This document shows, one piece after another, positions 32,399 through 38,893 of a DNA stretch of 64,000 nt. The notes beneath the pieces were generated by a model. That model was not told the DNA's origin and made no database searches. It saw nothing but the letters and a program-made list of their open reading frames with translations. This DNA is from a virus. A program made the position numbers and the translations under genes. The stretch is taken from IMG/VR virus record IMGVR_UViG_3300010935_000101, positions 1-64,000 of that record, one strand, 5' to 3'. Each line of letters starts with the position of its first letter. Position 1 is the stretch's first letter.

Positions 32399-33154
32399 AT
32401 GTCAATTATTATGAACGCAATTAACAACATGTCTGAAAAAGACAGAGAAAAACTAGGTAAAGTTGGTACTAAAATCAACTTAGATGGAGAACATGCATTG
32501 ACAATCGTTGAAGCATACGAAATAGACAATCAGAGATTCTATCTTAAATGTGAAGATTCTGAAGGCAAAACTGTGGATTGGACTGGCTTTCTTAAGCAGA
32601 AAGTTGGCAAAGACAAAGATGGTGTCGTCAGAGCTGGGGAATACTCAGTGAATGGAGTGAAAACTCAACTTGATACTGAAGGTGCAGAATACGATAACCT
32701 TAGAGTTATTGGACAAATCAACAACCTTTGGAAGATTGCAGGACTTGATGCAGCACAATTTGGCGCAGGAATCACTCCTGGTACAGTAACATTTGCCAAA
32801 GCAGGCACTAAACAAATTGAAAGATGGACTGCATTTATTGGTAAAACATTTACGGGTATAACATCATTTCTTGTAACTCTTGATGCTGACGGAAAGAAAG
32901 CTTGGAGAAACCAAGAATTGAATATGGATGCATTGTTCACTGCAGCCAGACTATCTCAACCAGAGATTGATGGTGGCAAAACTGAACCAGTTGCTATTGA
33001 CGCAGCAGTTGTAGCAGCAAAAGCTAACGCAACTATTGAGTATAAAAACAGAACTAACAAAATCTGTATCCAGGAATTACAGCTTATCAAGGGTGCTGGA
33101 AAAGTACCTAAAATGGAAGATGCAACTAAAACTGTTGACGCAGGCATATTCTAG
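32399..33154 (+). CDS. probable single-stranded DNA binding protein, 251 aa (N4 gp45-like)
   Basis: The ATG at 32399 follows AAAGGAGTAATA and is preferred to an in-frame upstream ATG at 32357. The protein is acidic at its N-terminus and rich in beta strands between residues 30 and 190, without a catalytic motif. N4 SSB (gp45, about 265 residues) lies at the end of the replication cluster after a recombination ATPase, and this gene has matching size and position. Direct sequence similarity to N4 SSB cannot be judged by eye, so the call is mainly positional. Confidence 0.5.
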   Translation: MSIIMNAINNMSEKDREKLGKVGTKINLDGEHALTIVEAYEIDNQRFYLKCEDSEGKTVDWTGFLKQKVGKDKDGVVRAGEYSVNGVKTQLDTEGAEYDNLRVIGQINNLWKIAGLDAAQFGAGITPGTVTFAKAGTKQIERWTAFIGKTFTGITSFLVTLDADGKKAWRNQELNMDALFTAARLSQPEIDGGKTEPVAIDAAVVAAKANATIEYKNRTNKICIQELQLIKGAGKVPKMEDATKTVDAGIF

Positions 33155-33363
33155 TGGTGCAACCAGAGATCCTAAACAAGTACCAAGACATTCTTGAGGG
33201 AACTCTTGGTGCTATTGCAGCGCATTCTATATGCACTAGCAAGGCTTCTAGCAAAGTAATCAGAGACTGTTCTAAACAACTGGACAACATGTCAGTTGAA
33301 CTTAGAAAGACTTTACTTGAGCTGGATAAAACTATAGTGGTCCAGCATGACCAAACAAATTAA
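33154..33363 (+). CDS. hypothetical protein, 69 aa, GTG start
   Basis: A GTG at 33154 shares its G with the TAG stop of the previous gene, so the frame is likely read by reinitiation. Helical; no recognised domain. Lack of an independent ribosome binding site lowers confidence. Confidence 0.4.
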   Translation: MVQPEILNKYQDILEGTLGAIAAHSICTSKASSKVIRDCSKQLDNMSVELRKTLLELDKTIVVQHDQTN

Positions 33364-33385
33364 ACACATAAGGAAAGCACAACAA

Positions 33386-33772
33386 ATGGAATTAATTAAA
33401 TCACAAATTCAATTATCTCTCACTAAAACTGAACTAAACCAGCTTATTATGGAAGCATTAGCTGATCCAGAATCATCTGCAGCTATTAAGAAAGTTCTTA
33501 ATCCACTTCTAGCAGGGCAATTCTCACAATTTCCTGACTTTACCAATATTATGATTGGTGATACAGATGAAGTTTCTGGAGCAACTTTGGTTACTCTTAA
33601 ACAACCAGCAACACCAAGAACTGTAGCTACCAAAGTAGCTGAAGCAGTCGAGAAACCAGTAATGGATCCAGACGAAATGAGGAATGTAGAAGAAGCACTA
33701 GTGCCAGAGACTAAACCTGACTATGATGTACCTATAACATCTGGTACAGCGTACATTGATCCAATCTCTTAA
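33386..33772 (+). CDS. hypothetical protein, 128 aa
   Basis: The ATG at 33386 follows AAGGAAAGC and is preferred over an in-frame ATG at 33347, which lies in the previous gene and has no ribosome binding site. Helical N-terminal half, Pro/Glu-rich disordered C-terminus. It ends just before a strong terminator, closing the replication operon. Confidence 0.5.
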   Translation: MELIKSQIQLSLTKTELNQLIMEALADPESSAAIKKVLNPLLAGQFSQFPDFTNIMIGDTDEVSGATLVTLKQPATPRTVATKVAEAVEKPVMDPDEMRNVEEALVPETKPDYDVPITSGTAYIDPIS

Positions 33773-33777
33773 TCTGT

Positions 33778-33804
33778 GAACACTCTTTCGGGAGTGTTCC
33801 TTTT
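33778..33804 (+). terminator. Rho-independent terminator ending the replication operon
   Basis: GAACACTC (33778-33785) pairs with GAGTGTTC (33792-33799), loop TTTCGG, followed by CTTTT. Located six bases after the stop codon of the preceding gene. Confidence 0.85.
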
Positions 33805-33805
33805 A

Positions 33806-34098
33806 ACTCAGCAATGAGCGTATTTATGAAAGTCAGATTCTATTGAATGACTACATAATGTAGTGGAAATTTACAATACGTTCTTTGGTGAGTTAATTAC
33901 CACCAAGTCTAACTACAATTAAATAGACATAAAACTTTTAATGGGAAGCGCCAGTTATATAACGCAGTCTATTACTCAAGGAACACTATCTTGGGTATTA
34001 CGTGCCGGCATCGTGAAGGACTTTAACCGAATGTCACCCCAATTATTTTTAGTGTTTACTTCAACCTTGTTTTCATGTTCAAGGTTGTATTAAACACT
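33806..34098 (+). ncRNA. structured leader region with three hairpins
   Basis: The 300 bases after the terminator hold no gene but contain CTACA-TAA-TGTAG (33851), TTGGTG/CACCAA near 33882-33905, a CTCAAG/CTTGGG hairpin near 33977, and a long two-part hairpin at 34051-34098: AGTGTTTA/TAAACACT outside and CAACCTTG/CAAGGTTG inside. The last one ends four bases before the AAGGAA ribosome binding site of the next frame, so it may control its translation. No known RNA class is recognised. Confidence 0.45.
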
Positions 34099-34114
34099 TA
34101 TTAAGGAACACCAA

Positions 34115-34420
34115 ATGCAAGTTAATACTGTATCACGAATTGAGGTTATTTATCCCTGTGGCAGTTCGTTTACTGTGCGCTCATTATAACATCCTATGTA
34201 CATGCCTATGATAAGTGATAAACATCCAATAGCATTTATCTGGCACGATTCATATCTCTGCCCAGCAACACCAAAGCTAGTCAAGTGGATTGACAATGAG
34301 TTCAAGCCAATTTTTGATTATGACCCGCTTATGTGGTTAGCAAGTGTAGGCACTTGTTCACCAGAATTACGACCTTATTTAAAGGATTTTTATGGAACAC
34401 CAAGAGTTAGTACCTGTTAA
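34115..34420 (+). pseudogene. split paralogue of the 34392 gene (in-frame TAA)
   Basis: A 24-codon frame starts after AAGGAACACCAA and ends at TAA (34187-34189). The same frame continues after the stop and can restart at ATG 34196, giving 74 residues to 34420. Read across the stop, the sequence parallels the intact protein at 34392: TVRSL versus TIRPL, HPIAFIWHDS versus RPVGFKWVDS, TPKLVKWIDNEF versus TPELIKWIKTEF. It is therefore a gene interrupted by one stop codon, now possibly expressed as two pieces by reinitiation. Function unknown. Confidence 0.6.
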
Positions 34421-34694
34421 TATTTTTCAATATATAATTCTTAGTTGGGACGACGGCTACACAGAAACTATAAGACCTCTACTATCATGCAGAGGAATTA
34501 CACATAAACAGAAACGTCCTGTTGGATTCAAGTGGGTTGACTCTCATTTAGTTACAGTAACACCAGAACTTATTAAGTGGATTAAAACAGAATTTTTATA
34601 TATTTTTAGACACGACGCTTTCCTTTGGGAAGTAAGCAAACACACCGCACCAAAGGAACTTCAATGTCATTTAACTGGTCTAACCAACAACTAG
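34392..34694 (+). CDS. hypothetical protein, 100 aa, intact tandem paralogue
   Basis: Starts after AAAGGATTTTT within the end of the split copy. Contains SWDDGYTETIRPL, GFKWVDSHL and TPELIKWIKTEF, shared with the preceding interrupted gene, so the pair arose by tandem duplication. No known family. It overlaps the UvrD-like helicase gene by 31 bases. Confidence 0.55.
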   Translation: MEHQELVPVNIFQYIILSWDDGYTETIRPLLSCRGITHKQKRPVGFKWVDSHLVTVTPELIKWIKTEFLYIFRHDAFLWEVSKHTAPKELQCHLTGLTNN

Positions 34695-36133
34695 AGATAT
34701 TCACAGAAATTAATGAACCTACTAAGCCTGTACTTAAGGTTAAGGCAACTGCAGGTGCTGCTAAATCTAGCTCACTTGTGGAAGGTATTGCTCGTTACAA
34801 ACACCATAACCCAACAGCAAAAGTACGCTACATTGTGTTTGGTAACTTGGCATCAAAAGAAGCCAGAGCTGAATTTGGAACAACTGCTATAGTATCAACT
34901 TTACACGCTTATGCTTACTCACAAGTAGTTAGGCAGTATGGACTTGGTGAGGTTAAACCATTTATAACTTGGAAAGATATTCCTAAAACTGTTCGTAGAC
35001 CATTTGGAAAAGATTTTGATCTAGCAAAATTAGTTGACGACTATTGTCAATCATCATTCCTCAGTATGGACTCTTATGTGGACTCTGTTGACGAGGACTC
35101 ATTTCAATTTAATCTAATTCCAGCAGCAAAGCAAATACTTAACTTAATGGCAACTGGAAAAATGCCAGTAACCCATTCATTTTATCTCAAGCTTTACCAT
35201 ATATTAGTAATGCGTGGTAGCGAAACTCCTGATGCAGTTGATCGACTATTGATTGATGAAGCACAGGATATGTCAGCAATGGCATTGGATATAATTGAAC
35301 GAATCCCAGCTAAACAACTAGTACTTGTTGGTGATCCTAACCAACGTATTTTTAGCTTTATGAACCTAATTGATGGATTCACACGATTTCCTGATGCCCA
35401 AACTTTAGAGCTATCCCAGTCATTCCGAGTGGACCACAAGTACGCACCAGCTATTCAACATTTTTTACATAAACATTTGGATTCAACAGCAATCTTCGAG
35501 GGCATGGTATACCCTGATGATGTGGTATCAAAAACCAAAGCTTATTTAACTCGTACTAATGCATCACTTATTTCAAAGATGATTAAACTGAACAAATCCG
35601 CTACACCTTATCACTTGAGTCATAGCGCAAAAATTAAACAAATGTTTAAAATACCACTAGCAGTGATATACGCTAAACCAGGATTTATGCAAAGAGACCC
35701 TGATTTAAAAGCATTTCAAGAACTAGTCGATGAATGGGGTAAACAACCAATACATAAACAGGAAACTGGAATGTACAGTTACCTTATGAATCATACGAAT
35801 GTAGACCCAGCAACTGTTGCTGCTATTAAACTTATGATGAACTTTTCTAAAGAGGATATCATTGAAGCTTATGAACAAGCAGAAGCCCACAAAAATGTTG
35901 CCTGTAACTTGCAATTAATGACCGCACACACCAGTAAGGGTGTTACTAGGGACATAATTGAGCTTGACCCAGATATGGACAAAGCCCTAAGTGAGGCACT
36001 ATCCCCGAAGTTCAAAGGTTCTGAGGATGATCGCAGATCTGAACTATGTCTTTATTTTGTGAGTTGTACAAGGCATAGGCATCAATTAACTGGTGCAGGA
36101 CACTTAGAAAAAATTATGAAGGAATTATTATGA
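34664..36133 (+). CDS. UvrD/Rep-like SF1 helicase, 489 aa
   Basis: Superfamily 1 motifs are visible: TAGAAKSSS (motif I, Ala replacing the usual Gly of GTGKS) near residue 26, VSTLHAYAYS (Ia region) near 76, LLIDEAQD (II) near 197, LVGDPNQRIFSF (III) near 222, LSQSFRV (IV) near 251, TAHTSKG (V) near 424 and SCTRHRHQL (VI) near 475. The enzyme would unwind DNA 3' to 5' in replication, repair or recombination. The start at 34664 follows AAAGGAACTTCA. The gene overlaps the DNA ligase gene by 4 bases. Confidence 0.9.
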   Translation: MSFNWSNQQLEIFTEINEPTKPVLKVKATAGAAKSSSLVEGIARYKHHNPTAKVRYIVFGNLASKEARAEFGTTAIVSTLHAYAYSQVVRQYGLGEVKPFITWKDIPKTVRRPFGKDFDLAKLVDDYCQSSFLSMDSYVDSVDEDSFQFNLIPAAKQILNLMATGKMPVTHSFYLKLYHILVMRGSETPDAVDRLLIDEAQDMSAMALDIIERIPAKQLVLVGDPNQRIFSFMNLIDGFTRFPDAQTLELSQSFRVDHKYAPAIQHFLHKHLDSTAIFEGMVYPDDVVSKTKAYLTRTNASLISKMIKLNKSATPYHLSHSAKIKQMFKIPLAVIYAKPGFMQRDPDLKAFQELVDEWGKQPIHKQETGMYSYLMNHTNVDPATVAAIKLMMNFSKEDIIEAYEQAEAHKNVACNLQLMTAHTSKGVTRDIIELDPDMDKALSEALSPKFKGSEDDRRSELCLYFVSCTRHRHQLTGAGHLEKIMKELL

Positions 36134-37257
36134 CATTACCACTATTATACAAGAAAGCCAAGACTGGCAAAATTACTCAGTGTTTAATTTACACTGAAGG
36201 AGCAACTGTAATTACAGAAACTGGGTATATAGATGGAGTGCAAACTAAGCACACTTATGATGCATTACCAAAGAACCCTGGACGCAGCAATGCCACTACA
36301 GCTGAACAACAAGCAATTGTTGAAGCCCAAGCAAAGCATGTGAAGAACCTCAAGTCTAAGTATGTAACTGATCCATCTGGAGAAACTACTCAGCGTTTAC
36401 CACGCAAAGTAGGAACTTACCAGGACTTATTTGTATCCGACAAGACTATGGAGAAGTTGAACACAACTTTCTATGTGGAAAACAAGTACAACGGAGTCAA
36501 TGGGACTTATCGCGGAACTAGTCTGGAACTAACTTCTCGTGGAGGTGAACAATTCCCATTAATTGAACACCAAACATACAGCATTATTGATGTAATGGAA
36601 CACTTTGGATTACCTTCAATTAATGTAGAGCAGTACATTCATGGCATGCATCTGCAGGACATTCAATCAGCAGTTACCAAGACTAACTCTGATTCATCTA
36701 AACTTGTTGCAGTTATCTTTGCATTCCCAGACACCCCAGGTGACTATGAATCGCACATCGAACTGAAACATCAAGTCAAGGACTACTGTGTTTTACAAGG
36801 ATACCATCATATAGATGTTAGCCTGCCAGTCAAAGTCGAGGCATTACCAGATGGTTATAGGGATTTTGCTAGGGTGGATAAACTTCATGCCAATGCAATA
36901 TTACTAGGGTATGAAGGTATCATTGTTGCTAATGGAAGTGATGTATATGAGTACAATGAACGCTCATCAAACATTTGGAAGTACAAGATTGCAATGGACG
37001 CAGAATTCCTAATTGTTGGGTACGAACTTGACAAGAAAGGTAATCCAAAGCTTATTTGCTCCTCCAATGGAGGAAACTTTACAGTACGACCAACCGGGGA
37101 CCAAGCATCTCGCGATGTAATGAAGCTGGAACTAGACTCACTTATTGGGCAGTGGTACAAATGCCAATTTGAATGCTACAGTAAGTTAGGAAAACCCACA
37201 AAGCCCGTAGGAATCGGTGTGCGTAAGTGTGATTTTAATGGCAAACCATTAATTTAA
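36130..37257 (+). CDS. ATP-dependent DNA ligase, 375 aa
   Basis: The nucleotidyltransferase core contains the adenylation motif VENKYNGVNGTY near residue 118, where Tyr-Asn replace the common x-Asp of KxDG, then EGIIV (motif IV) near residue 264 and WKYKIAMDAEF (motif V) near 285. The C-terminal part (KLICSSNGGNFTVRP) fits an OB-fold. The N-terminal 100 residues (LYKKAKTGKITQCLIY, TETGYIDG, NPGRSN) form the WGR-like domain that I recall in some phage ligases. It would seal nicks at the replication fork. It is translationally coupled to the helicase by ATGA. Confidence 0.8.
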   Translation: MTLPLLYKKAKTGKITQCLIYTEGATVITETGYIDGVQTKHTYDALPKNPGRSNATTAEQQAIVEAQAKHVKNLKSKYVTDPSGETTQRLPRKVGTYQDLFVSDKTMEKLNTTFYVENKYNGVNGTYRGTSLELTSRGGEQFPLIEHQTYSIIDVMEHFGLPSINVEQYIHGMHLQDIQSAVTKTNSDSSKLVAVIFAFPDTPGDYESHIELKHQVKDYCVLQGYHHIDVSLPVKVEALPDGYRDFARVDKLHANAILLGYEGIIVANGSDVYEYNERSSNIWKYKIAMDAEFLIVGYELDKKGNPKLICSSNGGNFTVRPTGDQASRDVMKLELDSLIGQWYKCQFECYSKLGKPTKPVGIGVRKCDFNGKPLI

Positions 37258-37267
37258 GGAACTAATT

Positions 37268-37735
37268 ATGACAACTGAACAGATTAGCTCAATTATTACA
37301 CAATTTGACATGGGGCAAAAATACTTTGTATGGCAAATGTCTGAATGCAATTCTGATATGGATGAGGGAGACAGGCTTAACCAATTCTATGAGAATCAAC
37401 TTTTACCTCATCACATCATCTTTGAGGATGACGAAAAGGTATTAGCACTAATGGAGCACACTGGAGACAACTGGGATGATTGTGAATCTGAAATTGACAC
37501 CAAATACAATGTATACACAGATTCTGAAGCAGATGAATCAGTAGATAACCGACTCGAGGAATACTTGGATGACAACTTATTGTATGATATGGATAGTGCA
37601 ATTGCACAATACTTTGACAGGGACTCTTGGAAATCGGATAACGCTAATGACAGAGGATTTTGGCTTAGTATTTCCGATAGTGAAGAATATGAAGAAATAA
37701 TTAATAAAACAACTTATTATATCTATAAGATTTAA
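37268..37735 (+). CDS. very acidic hypothetical protein, 155 aa
   Basis: Starts after AAGGAACTAATT. Strongly acidic throughout (many Asp and Glu), which may mean DNA mimicry or binding to a basic partner. No known domain. DNA-mimic proteins often block host nucleases, but this is speculation from composition only. Confidence 0.5.
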   Translation: MTTEQISSIITQFDMGQKYFVWQMSECNSDMDEGDRLNQFYENQLLPHHIIFEDDEKVLALMEHTGDNWDDCESEIDTKYNVYTDSEADESVDNRLEEYLDDNLLYDMDSAIAQYFDRDSWKSDNANDRGFWLSISDSEEYEEIINKTTYYIYKI

Positions 37736-37789
37736 TTAGGTATAATTTCAATCTTCCACCAAACAAGTGGCTAAACTGAATCATTTAGT

Positions 37790-37816
37790 TTGTTTTAAAT
37801 AATAGTTTGCTATAAT
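37790..37816 (+). promoter_or_regulatory. possible sigma70-type promoter upstream of pseudoknot RNA
   Basis: A perfect TATAAT (37811-37816) is preceded by TTGTTT (37790-37795) with a 15-base spacer, shorter than the ideal 17. Transcription would begin at about 37823, within the first stem of the hairpin below. Moderate to weak evidence. Confidence 0.35.
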
Positions 37817-37818
37817 GT

Positions 37819-37898
37819 TTTTAGTACTTTAATCAAGCAGGTCTTCGTCCAGTTGCACCTGTTTAATTAAGGTACTAAAAGTACAGAAGCAACTGGAC
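37819..37898 (+). ncRNA. long hairpin with loop-to-tail pseudoknot
   Basis: A long stem forms from TTTTAGTAC (37819-37827) with GTACTAAAA (37872-37880), then TTTAAT/ATTAAG and AAGCAGGT/ACCTGTTT. The 14-base loop contains GTCCAGTTGC (37847-37856), which is perfectly complementary to GCAACTGGAC (37889-37898) eight bases after the stem. Together they make an H-type pseudoknot with a ten-pair second helix. It lies 44 bases upstream of the homing-type endonuclease gene, whose ribosome binding site is weak. Control of that gene or of readthrough into it is inferred. Confidence 0.65.
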
Positions 37899-37941
37899 AT
37901 TCTTCTCAACTTCCTTAAATTTATTAGTCTGAAAGTGTAGT

Positions 37942-38643
37942 ATGCCAAAGAAAGTAACTAATATAGATTTTGTTAAAAGGGCTATAAAAGTCCATAATAA
38001 CACTTATTGTTATGAACAAGTGAATTATGTACATTCCCATAAAAAAGTTATAATTGTATGCCCAGGACATGGAGAATTTTTACAAAGTCCTAACAATCAC
38101 TTAAAAGGTAGAGGATGTCCTATTTGTGCAGAAAGTAAAGTACCTCAAAAATCTACCAAAGAAGAATTTACTAAAAAGGCTTCTTTAGTGCATTCCAATA
38201 AGTATTCTTATGATAAAGTGAGTTATGACGGAAACAAAACTAAAGTGATAATTACATGCCCAACTTGTGGAGATTTTAAACAAAGGCCCGATCATCATTT
38301 AATTGGTAAAGGGTGCCCAAGTTGTGCTAAGTATGGATTTAATCCAAGTAAACCCGCAGTACTCTATTATTTATCAATAAATAATGGACAAGCTTATAAG
38401 ATAGGAATTACAAATAATACAGTAAAAAGAAGATTTGATAATGAGTCAGCTGATATTAGGATAATAAAACAATGGAAGTACCTTTTAGGAAAGCATGCTT
38501 ATGAAAAAGAGCAAGAACTTTTGAAAAAGTACAGTGAGTTTAGGTATAGTGGGGACCCTCTACTAGAAAATGGCAATACAGAGTTATTTAATGAAGATGT
38601 GTTGCATTTAAATATTTTTATAAAGGATATAAATTATGACTAG
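37942..38643 (+). CDS. free-standing homing-type endonuclease, GIY-YIG-like with two zinc modules, 233 aa
   Basis: Two repeats of a 55-residue module are visible (VHNNTYCYEQVNY...VCPGHGEF...GCPIC and VHSNKYSYDKVSY...TCPTCGDF...GCPSC), each with Cys/His pairs that likely bind zinc and DNA (DUF723-like). The C-terminal part, LYYLSINNGQAYKIGIT followed by RRF and a Glu/Lys helix, fits the GIY-YIG/T5orf172 nuclease fold. Such genes are selfish elements that cut and invade related phages. It has no strong ribosome binding site (GAAAG only), is preceded by a pseudoknot RNA, and overlaps the HU-like gene by 8 bases. Confidence 0.75.
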   Translation: MPKKVTNIDFVKRAIKVHNNTYCYEQVNYVHSHKKVIIVCPGHGEFLQSPNNHLKGRGCPICAESKVPQKSTKEEFTKKASLVHSNKYSYDKVSYDGNKTKVIITCPTCGDFKQRPDHHLIGKGCPSCAKYGFNPSKPAVLYYLSINNGQAYKIGITNNTVKRRFDNESADIRIIKQWKYLLGKHAYEKEQELLKKYSEFRYSGDPLLENGNTELFNEDVLHLNIFIKDINYD

Positions 38644-38893
38644 AAAAGAGTTTATCAAGGCATTAGCCGAAAAGCAGGAAATAAGTCCAGCCAAAGCTGA
38701 GTATGTACTAGATGATATAAAAAGCATCTTAAAAACTGAGCTACTAGCAGGTAACAAAGTTGTGTTAGGATCTGATTTCGGTACTTTTAAACCAACAAAC
38801 AGATCTGGTGTAGTCCCAACTACTGGAGCCAAATATAACAGCAAATCTGTCAAATTCGCAGTCAGTAAACCATTTAAGTGTGAGCTGAAGTAA
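38636..38893 (+). CDS. HU/IHF-family DNA-binding protein, 85 aa
   Basis: Length and layout fit HU-like proteins: an N-terminal helix pair (TRKEFIKALAEKQEISPAKAEYVLDDIKSIL), the LLAGNKVVLGSDFGTFKP turn-strand that matches the HU signature (G-x-x-V-x-L-x-x-F-G-x-F), then a short arm. The basic beta arm is shorter than in bacterial HU. The protein would bend and compact phage DNA. The start follows AAAGGATATAAATT. Confidence 0.85.
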   Translation: MTRKEFIKALAEKQEISPAKAEYVLDDIKSILKTELLAGNKVVLGSDFGTFKPTNRSGVVPTTGAKYNSKSVKFAVSKPFKCELK

